Positions 1 through 5,131 of a stretch of DNA of 5,131 bases are shown piece by piece. The DNA is taken from NCBI GenBank assembly GCA_002496565.1, contig DAKJ01000002.1, positions 15,705-20,835 on the forward strand, given 5' to 3'. Numbering within the stretch: position 1 is the first letter of the stretch; each line of letters begins with the position of its first letter. The translations under genes and the position numbers were made by a program. The notes beneath the pieces were generated by a model. The model was not told where the DNA came from. It made no database searches and worked only from the letters and a program-made list of their open reading frames with translations. This stretch comes from Methanosarcina sp. UBA289 (lineage in GTDB: Archaea > Halobacteriota > Methanosarcinia > Methanosarcinales > Methanosarcinaceae).

Positions 1-526
1 GGATCTTGAAAGCCTTCATAAGGTCTCCAGGGTTCTCGAATGGTCCGTCAGGGGTGTAATAAAGTCCCATGTTCGGCATTGCACCGTAGAACAGAGGAAT
101 GACCATGTTCTGCTGGCAGACTTCCATTGTCTGGCACTCGTTTGATACTACAGGCTTCACTGGCTTGTAGCTGTAGTCAATGTGCCCGAGTTCCATTGTG
201 TCAGCACCAAAGGCGCGCTCGTGTGTCATGCAGCCAACTAGGCGGCTGGAAGGAATACCAACACCGCTGTTGCCCTGGTCACCGTCAAGTCGGATAGTAC
301 CAATATCGTGCGTTACGGGAATTTCCATACCCTGTTCAACACTGACAGCCTTGCCAGGCATCATAAGGATTTCTGCAAGTTTGTCGAGTTCATTAGCATT
401 AAGAGCAGGAATCTCACCAAGATCGGCAGCGTTTGCAGTACCAGCCTCAATCTCTGCCATTATCTGTTCTTTGGTAAGGAAGATGCGTTTACCGTCTCCC
501 ATTCTCAAAGCATATTCAGTTGCCAT
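1..526 (-). CDS. mtbB: Dimethylamine methyltransferase MtbB, N-terminal part (continues past the window edge)
   Basis: Transfers a methyl group from dimethylamine to the Co(I) corrinoid protein MtbC in the cytoplasm, releasing monomethylamine. The 175 residues present begin MATEYALRMGDGK and include DGDQGNSGVGIPSS, MTHERAFGADTMELGHIDYS and PLFYGAMPNMGLYYTPDGP, which I recognise as the MtbB N-terminus. The family is about 467 residues with an amber-encoded pyrrolysine near residue 356, so the Pyl codon and the catalytic barrel's second half lie beyond position 1. The ATG at 526-524 is preceded by GGAGG (536-540) at 9 nt, within AAAGGAGG, a strong archaeal ribosome site. It is the last gene visible in the cluster, 62 bp after the small membrane-protein gene, with no evident terminator between, so co-transcription is likely. 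Methanosarcina genomes carry several mtbB copies; position after mttP suggests the mtbB1 type, which is an inference from gene order. Confidence 0.95.
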   Translation of the reverse strand, partial: MATEYALRMGDGKRIFLTKEQIMAEIEAGTANAADLGEIPALNANELDKLAEILMMPGKAVSVEQGMEIPVTHDIGTIRLDGDQGNSGVGIPSSRLVGCMTHERAFGADTMELGHIDYSYKPVKPVVSNECQTMEVCQQNMVIPLFYGAMPNMGLYYTPDGPFENPGDLMKAFKI

Positions 527-588
527 TTTTTTAATCCTCCTTTCTTGTTATCTTTAATTTTCAGATTTTGAAAACTATGTTCTGGGGT
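527..588 (-). other. Short AT-rich gap between the small membrane-protein gene and mtbB
   Basis: This 62-bp spacer has a weak 6-bp inverted repeat, TTTTCA-GATTT-TGAAAA (558-574), made mainly of A/T pairs, and ends with the mtbB ribosome site. On the transcribed strand no U-tract follows the repeat, so it does not look like a terminator. It probably acts as a plain 5' leader of mtbB inside a polycistronic message. Confidence 0.4.
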
Positions 589-738
589 TTAGAATTTGGA
601 AACAAAGGTTCTGGCTTGCCAGAGGGCTACTATCGCCAAAATAAGGATAAAAACCATCCACAGGACATCTGCTGCCGGTATGATGGAATTTGCCCAGTAT
701 GCGTTATAAGCTTCCATAGCCGCTGCTGTTTGTGTCAT
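589..738 (-). CDS. Small single-span membrane protein (49 residues), unnamed
   Basis: I do not recognise this protein. The frame begins ATG at 738-736 and ends TAA at 591-589. Its best support is a GGAGG (747-751) exactly 8 nt before the ATG; the spacer ATATAAAA is identical to that of mttC and nearly that of mttB. Residues 1-18 (MTQTAAAMEAYNAYWANS) look amphipathic and mildly acidic; residues 19-40 are hydrophobic with core VLWMVFILILAIVALW; the tail QARTFVSKF carries Arg43 and Lys48. By the positive-inside rule the C-terminus would be cytoplasmic. It lies 15 bp after the winged-helix gene and 62 bp before mtbB, so it is probably in the same transcript. A plausible role is an accessory subunit for the MttP permease or an anchor for the methyltransferases, but nothing in the sequence proves this. 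Fifty codons is below many gene-calling cut-offs. Confidence 0.72.
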   Translation of the reverse strand: MTQTAAAMEAYNAYWANSIIPAADVLWMVFILILAIVALWQARTFVSKF

Positions 739-746
739 TTTTATAT

Positions 747-751
747 CCTCC
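747..751 (-). promoter_or_regulatory. Ribosome binding site deciding the start of the 49-residue protein
   Basis: GGAGG on the minus strand, 8 nt before the ATG at 738. It starts 2 nt after the stop codon (754-756) of the preceding gene, so it does not serve that gene. This site is the main reason to accept the short frame as a gene. Confidence 0.75.
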
Positions 752-753
752 AA

Positions 754-1050
754 TCACACATATCTGAGGCAAGCATCAGAGCCTCGCTGTATACCAAAGT
801 CCGTTATCTTGTATTTGTGCAGTAGAAAACCTTTTTTGTAGATTCCGTTGTCGTCAACTTTTTGCTCCACATCCCTCAGCATTCCTCCGGATGCCAGTTC
901 GATGATGTCAAAGTTAATGCTATCCCTTTGGAAATCACTCCTCATACCGTATTCTTCCTGGATCTTCTGAACGATTTCATAGTTCCAGTATTCCTTTCCG
1001 TCTAGGAAAAGCTCCAAGATTTTGAACTTGATAGGGCGTTTTCCACTCAC
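754..1050 (-). CDS. Small winged-helix-like protein (98 residues), putative DNA-binding regulator
   Basis: I see no family I can name with certainty. The layout resembles a winged-helix domain: helix KFKILELFLDGK (residues 8-19), helix WNYEIVQKIQEEYG (22-35), a probable recognition helix around RDSINFDIIELASGGMLRDVE (42-62), then a wing closing with YKITDFGIQRG (80-90), which fits the usual end of archaeal wHTH domains (Y-x-I/L-T-x-x-G). No catalytic motif or membrane span is visible. The start chosen is GTG at 1050-1048, because GAGAGG (1059-1064) lies 8 nt upstream; an upstream in-frame GTG at 1059 would add three residues and overlap mttP by 8 bp, but has no well-placed ribosome site. The gene begins 1 bp after the mttP stop, so translational coupling to mttP is likely. 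A local regulator of amine use is the reasonable guess; a protein-protein interaction role is equally open. Confidence 0.8.
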   Translation of the reverse strand: MSGKRPIKFKILELFLDGKEYWNYEIVQKIQEEYGMRSDFQRDSINFDIIELASGGMLRDVEQKVDDNGIYKKGFLLHKYKITDFGIQRGSDACLRYV

Positions 1051-1051
1051 T

Positions 1052-2098
1052 TCAGTCACCTCTCAGGGTTTCAAGTGCACTTGTGTCTTCAGTAAACATA
1101 ATGAAACTCCCTGCGATACAGAGAAGACCGCCCAAAATAATCGTCCAATCTGGAACGTCTCCAAAGAATAGGAATATGAATATGACCGCGCAGAACCCAT
1201 AGAGGTTCCCTATGCCCTGACCTCTTCCTACTCCTATAAGCGGGAATGATTTGTACCAGGTAACATAACAGAAACCAAATGTAATGCCTGCGAAGATCAG
1301 GATCAGCAGAGTTAAAGGCTCGAAAGCCTGCACTGCAAACGAGTACATCGGAAAGCCTACAAGCGCGAGAATTGGCACAATTATGATCCACCAGATTATG
1401 TTTTCTCCAAGGAAGCGAAGAGTCAACCCGGCATCAGGCTCTGAAATATCTAGCCCTTTGCCTGCAATTGCACCTTCAGTACCCCAGCCTATGGCAGCCA
1501 TCAAACCTCCAAGATACCCTATCCAGGGGACATTTCCTGAAGAAAGTTCGTTAAGAAGCCCGCCACCATAGATTGAGACACCTCCAAGAACGATAACTGC
1601 AATACCGATTGCTGCTCTTTTGGAGATCCTTTCTCCGTACCAGTAATAGGCAAGAATCGAGCCTATGACAGGATAAAGAAGGCCTGCAACAGCTGCAAAC
1701 GATCCGCCGATAAAACCCATAGCAATAAAAGAACCAAGAATTGCCATTGGGCCACCGCATATAGAAGCCAGGAAGAACCATTTAGAACAGGTGTGGAATT
1801 CTCTAAGTGTCCTGCCCAGTTCTTTGTATTTTCCAAGCACTCCGTTCCAGACCATAAGCGCTAGCATGACAGTCAATGCATTAAAGGCAGTAATCAGTAC
1901 AGCAGTCACAACGAGAGCTATGCCATCTCCGCTTGTTTCAGCAATAGCACTATTCATTTTATCAAACGGGTTAAGAACCCAAACAACGGTTCCTGGCAAA
2001 TACCAGATTCCCCAGAATAAAGCACAGAAAAAGGCCCACATATACCCTTTACTGATCTTTCTTTTACTTTCCTGTTTTTTTAAAGCTTTCAAATCCAC
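1052..2098 (-). CDS. mttP: Putative methylamine permease MttP, ten-helix DMT/EamA-type transporter
   Basis: Integral membrane protein presumed to carry trimethylamine (or related methylamines) across the cytoplasmic membrane; the name comes from its place in the Methanosarcina trimethylamine cluster, not from a motif that fixes the substrate. It has about 348 residues with a short Lys-rich cytoplasmic N-terminus (DLKALKKQESKRK) and about ten hydrophobic spans, near residues 18-40, 60-85, 105-130, 131-152, 158-178, 188-208, 225-246, 258-278, 285-308 and 313-330. Glycine-rich helices and two similar halves fit the drug/metabolite transporter fold. I choose GTG at 2098-2096 as start, since GGAGG (2107-2111) lies 8 nt upstream. 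An in-frame ATG at 2113 would make 353 residues but contains that site within its codons and lacks a clear one of its own. It is followed 1 bp later by the winged-helix gene. Confidence 0.88.
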   Translation of the reverse strand: MDLKALKKQESKRKISKGYMWAFFCALFWGIWYLPGTVVWVLNPFDKMNSAIAETSGDGIALVVTAVLITAFNALTVMLALMVWNGVLGKYKELGRTLREFHTCSKWFFLASICGGPMAILGSFIAMGFIGGSFAAVAGLLYPVIGSILAYYWYGERISKRAAIGIAVIVLGGVSIYGGGLLNELSSGNVPWIGYLGGLMAAIGWGTEGAIAGKGLDISEPDAGLTLRFLGENIIWWIIIVPILALVGFPMYSFAVQAFEPLTLLILIFAGITFGFCYVTWYKSFPLIGVGRGQGIGNLYGFCAVIFIFLFFGDVPDWTIILGGLLCIAGSFIMFTEDTSALETLRGD

Positions 2099-2106
2099 GA
2101 AAACTC

Positions 2107-2111
2107 CCTCC
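2107..2111 (-). promoter_or_regulatory. Ribosome binding site favouring the GTG start of mttP
   Basis: GGAGG on the minus strand, 8 nt before GTG 2098. It overlaps the alternative ATG codon at 2113-2111, which argues that this ATG is not the true start. The same 8-nt spacing is found at mttB, mttC, the winged-helix gene and the 49-residue gene. Confidence 0.65.
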
Positions 2112-2320
2112 ATTTTTCAGAACGCTGTGGAGTTCCCTCGGGACATAATCTCCAGTCCACATTCCACAGCCTGAAAGTCAGCCTAAAAGCTCTTTTTTGT
2201 GGGTCTTATACCTCTGGGAATATTTTCCAATTTTTTTGATTCAAACTCCCTTTTAACTGCTGTTTTTATTTGCTCTTCAGATTGCATCTAAGTTACCATT
2301 TTTACAATCGTTTTAAGCCG

Positions 2321-2331
2321 TTTTTATAATA
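2321..2331 (-). promoter_or_regulatory. Candidate TATA box of an internal promoter for mttP and downstream genes
   Basis: The minus strand reads TATTATAAAAA, close to archaeal TATA boxes. Transcription would start about 25 bases downstream, near 2300, giving a 5' leader of around 200 nt before mttP; long leaders are common in Methanosarcina methyltransferase genes. The region is AT-rich overall, so a chance match is quite possible. Confidence 0.35.
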
Positions 2332-2351
2332 TTCCCATGAGCGGTATTGAT

Positions 2352-2369
2352 CTGTAAGAGCTCTTACAG
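2352..2369. repeat. Perfect 18-bp palindrome, candidate operator
   Basis: CTGTAAGAGCTCTTACAG equals its own reverse complement with no loop. The lack of a loop suits a DNA site bound by a dimeric regulator better than an RNA hairpin. It sits 20 bp upstream (in transcription direction) of the candidate TATA box at 2321-2331, a typical position for an archaeal activator site. The regulator is unknown; the winged-helix protein encoded downstream is one possibility only. Confidence 0.6.
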
Positions 2370-2416
2370 CTATATCCTAAGCTACAGTTTCACAAAAATT
2401 GAACAAAATAGAGTGT

Positions 2417-2450
2417 TGCAGAAAATGTACTCTTAAATACATTTTCTGCA
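2417..2450 (-). terminator. Strong hairpin after mttC, likely terminator or mRNA processing/stabilising stem
   Basis: Arms TGCAGAAAATGTA (2417-2429) and TACATTTTCTGCA (2438-2450) are perfect 13-bp complements around an 8-base loop. The stem lies 28 bases after the mttC stop. On the transcript it is followed by short U-runs (opposite 2405-2408 and 2394-2398), which could act as archaeal poly-U termination signals, though they are 9 or more bases away and not the tight U-tract of a bacterial terminator. It may instead protect the 3' end of the abundant mtbC-mttB-mttC message while allowing some read-through into mttP. Confidence 0.55.
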
Positions 2451-2460
2451 GTTTAAACTG
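2449..2460. repeat. 12-bp palindrome next to the hairpin
   Basis: CAGTTTAAACTG is its own reverse complement and overlaps the base of the hairpin arm by two bases. It may extend or compete with that structure; at this length and composition it could also be chance. Confidence 0.35.
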
Positions 2461-2478
2461 TTTGCTAAGGCTGCTTTA

Positions 2479-3132
2479 TTAGACGTTCAGGGTTGCCTTG
2501 ATCTTGGCGACTGCATCGTTGGCACTTTCACCATAGATGTCTGCACCGATCTTGTCTGCCCAGTCTTGGGTAACAGGAGCGCCACCAACCATGGTCTTGA
2601 CCTGGTCGCGGACACCTGCCTCTTTCAGCTGCTCCTCGATCTGGATCTGGTTGACCATTGTGGTTGTCATAAGTGCGGAGGATGCGACAATCTGGGGTTT
2701 GACTTCCTTTACAGTATCGACATAGTTCTTAATTGGGACATCTCTTCCAAGGTCCACAACTTTGAAACCGGCAATTTTGAGCATAGAAGCTAAAATGTCC
2801 TTTCCGATGGAGTGGATGTCGCCTTCGATAGTTCCGAGAACAACGGTTCCAAGGCTCTTGGTATTAGCTTTGCGCTTTTCCATTTCCGGTGTGATAACTT
2901 TTATACCGGCATTCATTGCCTCGGCGGCTGCGAGCACGTGGGGCAGGAAAAGTTCACCCTGGCCGAATTTTTCCCCTACTTCTTCCATGCCTGCGGTAAA
3001 GCCCTTCTCAATGAGCTCTACAGGGTCGATGTTTGCTGCAAGGGCTTCAGCTGCGACTTCTTCTGCAAGTTCGTCGTCAAAATCAGTGATTGCTTCTTTT
3101 GCTTTTGCAATGATTGCTTCTTTGTTTGCCAT
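2479..3132 (-). CDS. mttC: Trimethylamine corrinoid protein MttC
   Basis: Cobalamin-binding protein that accepts the methyl group from trimethylamine via MttB and is demethylated by MtbA to give methyl-coenzyme M. The 217 residues have the usual two parts: an N-terminal helical bundle cap (about 1-90, MANKEAIIAKAKEAITDFDD onward, with FLPHVLAAAEAM at 62-73) and a Rossmann-like B12 domain (about 95-217). The B12 signature is complete: DIHSIG at 105-110, with His107 as lower axial cobalt ligand, SAL at 152-154 and GG at 183-184. The ATG at 3132 follows AGGAG (3141-3145) by 8 nt. It lies 32 bp after mttB, and a strong hairpin follows. I assign MttC rather than MtbC from its N-terminal and B12-loop wording and from the known order mtbC-mttB-mttC; the two paralogues are similar, so a swap is the main risk. 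Confidence 0.9.
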   Translation of the reverse strand: MANKEAIIAKAKEAITDFDDELAEEVAAEALAANIDPVELIEKGFTAGMEEVGEKFGQGELFLPHVLAAAEAMNAGIKVITPEMEKRKANTKSLGTVVLGTIEGDIHSIGKDILASMLKIAGFKVVDLGRDVPIKNYVDTVKEVKPQIVASSALMTTTMVNQIQIEEQLKEAGVRDQVKTMVGGAPVTQDWADKIGADIYGESANDAVAKIKATLNV

Positions 3133-3164
3133 TTTTATATCTCCTGAATATCTGAATATTGTAA

Positions 3165-4652
3165 TTACATGCCTCTGAAGGCTTTGTCAGCCTTGTCCAC
3201 GATTGCCTTCATGTCCTTGAGGATGTCTGCGTCGATTGGGGTTACCTGGTGGTTCTTGAGAACGTCTACAACTACGTCGTGTGCAGCGGATGCAAGGTCC
3301 TTTGATCCGGCTGCTGCCCAGTCTCCGAACATGCGCCTGTCTATGATCTTGGGGTCAGAGGGGTAGTTCACAAGCTGCCTGGTCTGTTTGAGTGCAAGGA
3401 AGTTGTTTCCGATGCCTACTTTCTGGATGGATTCGACAGCAAGGGTTTCCTCATTTACAGGGACTCCCTGGAGGGCTTTTTTTGTCATCTTGATGATATC
3501 GTTGTCGATAACGAGCTGCTCCATAGAGAAGGTCATACCGAGCTCAAGCATACCGGCACCGTACAGGGTGTTTGCTCCGGAGAGAGCTGGGAGGAGACAG
3601 GTCATTGTCTTTTCGTGTCCGGCCTGGCCATCTGGGATCTTTGCATCAGACTAGGTGCCTGCCACGAATGCTGGGAGGCCATAGAACTGGGCGAGTTTTG
3701 CGACAGATGCGCTGATCAGGCCGAGTTCGGGAGATCCGACGGGGGCAGTGCCCTTCTTCATGTCAAAAGTTGTAGTAGAGCTTCCGTACCAGACTTTGGT
3801 TCCGGGGACAGTAAGCTGGGCAAGCACAATTCCGGAGAGGACTTCTGCGTTGTGTGTAACAAGGGTTCCTGCAAGGTAAACAGGAGAAGATCCGCCGGAC
3901 ATTGCCATACTCAGGACGTTTACAGGCATTCCAAAGCGTGCGCCTTTCATGATGACCTGACATGCGTTAACGCTGAGCTCAAGAGGGCTTGTCGGGCAGA
4001 CCAGCATGGAGAAGATAGATTTCTTCCTTGCTTCTTCTTCATCGCCGCCGTAGTAGGCCTTTACGATGTCTCTGTAGTACTCGACGTTTTCGCCGACAGG
4101 GTCAATGTGGTGGTAGTGCTTGGAGGTGCTTGCAAGTGGGGTGAGGGTCTCGTGGACGTCCTGTGCACCCTGACCTGCAACGTCCCTTGCGGAAACAGGC
4201 AGAGAGAAGTAGTCGATGTTTTCAGCCCAGTCACAGAGTTTTGCAATGTCTGCAATGTCCTGCTCGACGGAGTCAACGGTTACGTACTTGCCGTCCTGAT
4301 ACTTGCACATCTTGACACCGGTACCGAAGCAGGTCCAGTGAACCTTGCCGCCGCATTCCTGCACGGTGTTGTACTTCTTGTCGCGGCCCCAGAGGACGAA
4401 TCTGGATGGTGCGAGCTGAAGGGCTCTTCTTACAAGATATTCAGGGATCTTTACAATGTTAGTCTTTTCGTCAACGTCACAGCCATTTTCCTTGAAGATC
4501 TGCCTTGCCTCGGGGTCAGAGACCTGGATACCGGGGTTCATCAGAACTTCCATGGTTGCGTAGTGAATTGCTTTAAGTTCATCAGTGGTAAAAAGGTTTA
4601 ATTCTACACCATTGAGTGCGTTAAATCCAGCAACTGCATTATTTTTTGCCAT
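3165..4652 (-). CDS. mttB: Trimethylamine methyltransferase MttB, with in-frame amber codon read as pyrrolysine
   Basis: Transfers a methyl from trimethylamine to Co(I)-MttC, yielding dimethylamine. The frame from ATG 4652 runs 333 codons to TAG at 3653-3651 and continues in the same frame for 161 codons (SDAKIPDGQAGHEKTM...) to TAA at 3165-3167. With the amber translated the product is 495 residues with Pyl at 334, as known for Methanosarcina MttB. Recognisable segments include MAKNNAVAGFNALNGVELN at the start, HWTCFGTGVK, SMAMSGGSSPVYLAGT before the Pyl, and GMTFSMEQLVIDND after it; the fold is a TIM barrel with Pyl in the active site. GGAGG (4661-4665) sits 8 nt before the start. No ribosome site precedes Met at 3605, so the downstream half is not a separate gene. 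Decoding needs pylT, pylS and pylBCD, which are not in this window. Confidence 0.97.
3651..3653 (-). other. mttB: In-frame amber (TAG) codon, pyrrolysine 334 of MttB
   Basis: The minus-strand codon is TAG, flanked by ACC (Thr333) and TCT (Ser335). Homology on both sides is continuous (VAGT-O-SDAKIPD), the downstream frame stays open for 161 more codons, and the position matches the family's known Pyl site. It should be annotated as a translational exception, not as a stop, frameshift or pseudogene. Confidence 0.96.
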
Positions 4653-4678
4653 TTTTATAACCTCCGAATTAGAATCAT

Positions 4679-5131
4679 TTATGCCAGCAACTCTTTTGCT
4701 TTTGCAACAGCCTCGCTTGCGTTTTCTGCATAGCAGTCTGCGCCGATCTTGTCAGCCCATGCCTGGGTTGCGGGTGCGCCGCCTACCATGACCTTTACTT
4801 TGTCCCTCATACCTTCTTCCTTGAGGAGCTCAATTACATCCTTCTGCCCCTGAAGGGTTGTGGTCATAAGGGCGGAAATTCCAATCATATTAGCGTTGAC
4901 TTCCTTTGCCTTTGCGATAAAGTTCTTGATTGGAACATCACGGCCGATGTCGTGCACTTCAAAACCAGCAGATTGGAGCATGGTGGAAACAATTGCTTTT
5001 CCAATATCATGGACGTCACCTTCTACGGTACCGTTCACAATAACACCGAGCTTTGAGCCGGAAGCCCCTTCAGGCATAAGATCCTTAAGAGCTGTAACTC
5101 CTGCAGTCATTGCATCGGCAGCCATCATAAC
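4679..5131 (-). CDS. mtbC: Dimethylamine corrinoid protein MtbC, C-terminal part (N-terminus outside the window)
   Basis: Corrinoid carrier that takes a methyl group from dimethylamine via MtbB and passes it to coenzyme M through MtbA. The visible 150 residues open mid-protein (VMMAADAMTAGV) and end at TAA 4681-4679; the family is about 213 residues, so roughly 63 are missing beyond the window edge. The paired ATGs at 5128 and 5125 are internal methionines of the FLPHVMMAADAM segment, not starts. The B12 domain is intact: DVHDIG (fragment residues 39-44, His41 as axial ligand), SALMTTT and GGAP. Compared with MttC here, it has the MtbC-type wording VNGTVEGDVHDIGKAIVSTM and CYAENASEAVAKAKELL. 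It lies 26 bp before mttB, consistent with co-transcription in the order mtbC-mttB-mttC. Confidence 0.9.
   Translation of the reverse strand, partial: VMMAADAMTAGVTALKDLMPEGASGSKLGVIVNGTVEGDVHDIGKAIVSTMLQSAGFEVHDIGRDVPIKNFIAKAKEVNANMIGISALMTTTLQGQKDVIELLKEEGMRDKVKVMVGGAPATQAWADKIGADCYAENASEAVAKAKELLA

Larger units (their letters stand above)
2099..2478 (-). other. Non-coding stretch between mttC and mttP
   Basis: About 380 AT-rich bases separate mttC from mttP, much longer than any other gap in the cluster. In transcription order it holds a 12-bp palindrome (2449-2460), a 13-bp-stem hairpin (2417-2450) followed by A/U-rich sequence, an 18-bp perfect palindrome (2352-2369), a TATA-like element (2321-2331) and then roughly 200 bases of leader before mttP. 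A 34-codon frame from 2287 stopping at an amber codon (2185-2183) lies within it but lacks a ribosome site. I infer that the message is ended, processed or re-started here, separating methyltransferase/corrinoid genes from transport genes. Confidence 0.6.

Noticed and set aside
180..557. + strand frames of 125 and 87 codons opposite mtbB
   Set aside because: They mirror the well-supported mtbB N-terminus and have no ribosome site or recognisable product.
568..825. + strand frame of 85 codons across the small-protein region
   Set aside because: It is antisense to two minus-strand genes with ribosome sites at 8-nt spacing; it has no such site itself.
1791..2174. + strand frame of 127 codons opposite the mttP N-terminus and gap
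   Set aside because: The translation is low-complexity Ser/Thr/Pro/Ala-rich, as expected for the reverse of hydrophobic membrane spans, and no ribosome site is visible.
2216..2336. Distant 9-bp inverted repeat GGGAATATT (2216-2224) / AATATTCCC (2328-2336)
   Set aside because: The arms are 103 bp apart, AT-rich and short, and one would lie in the promoter rather than the transcript; chance is sufficient.
3600..3650. A PYLIS-like stem-loop just after the amber codon of mttB
   Set aside because: I could find only short GC pairings (for example in GGCCAGGCC) and no convincing stem; such elements are not required for amber decoding in MttB.
3615..4601. A 328-codon open frame on the + strand opposite mttB
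   Set aside because: It lies entirely antisense to a gene with firm homology; its translation is cysteine- and valine-rich with no family pattern, and the openness is explained by third-position codon bias of mttB.
1..5131. tRNA/rRNA genes, CRISPR arrays, insertion sequences, replication origin
   Set aside because: No cloverleaf, regularly spaced repeats, transposase-like protein or terminal inverted repeats were seen on either strand.

Overview
The window is a minus-strand block of methylamine methanogenesis genes from a Methanosarcina-type archaeon. The assignment rests on a trimethylamine methyltransferase gene read through an in-frame amber (pyrrolysine) codon, two DxHxxG corrinoid proteins, the start of a dimethylamine methyltransferase, and the archaeal layout of GGAGG ribosome sites in AT-rich spacers. 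I cannot name the species from the sequence alone. No protein-coding gene is credible on the + strand.

Layout in transcription order (right to left): mtbC (dimethylamine corrinoid protein, N-terminus outside the window, ends 4679); 26-bp gap; mttB (4652-3165, 495 residues with Pyl at 334); 32-bp gap; mttC (3132-2479, trimethylamine corrinoid protein); a 365-380-bp non-coding stretch holding a strong hairpin, an 18-bp perfect palindrome and a candidate TATA box; mttP (2098-1052, ten-helix permease of the DMT/EamA type); a small winged-helix-like protein (1050-754); a 49-codon single-span membrane protein (738-589) that is easily missed because it is short; a 62-bp gap; and mtbB (526 to the window edge, N-terminal 175 residues).

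How the genes work together: MttP is presumed to import methylamines. MttB moves a methyl group from trimethylamine to the cobalt of MttC, giving dimethylamine. MtbB moves a methyl from dimethylamine to MtbC, giving monomethylamine. Both methyl-corrinoid proteins are demethylated by MtbA (not in the window) to form methyl-coenzyme M. The order mtbC-mttB-mttC-mttP-mtbB matches the cluster known from Methanosarcina.

The less ordinary content sits in the mttC-mttP gap and between mttP and mtbB. There, a putative DNA-binding protein and a micro membrane protein sit inside the operon. The micro protein has the same ribosome-site and spacer design as the highly expressed methyltransferase genes. 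These two and the palindrome/promoter are the best candidates for something under-described.
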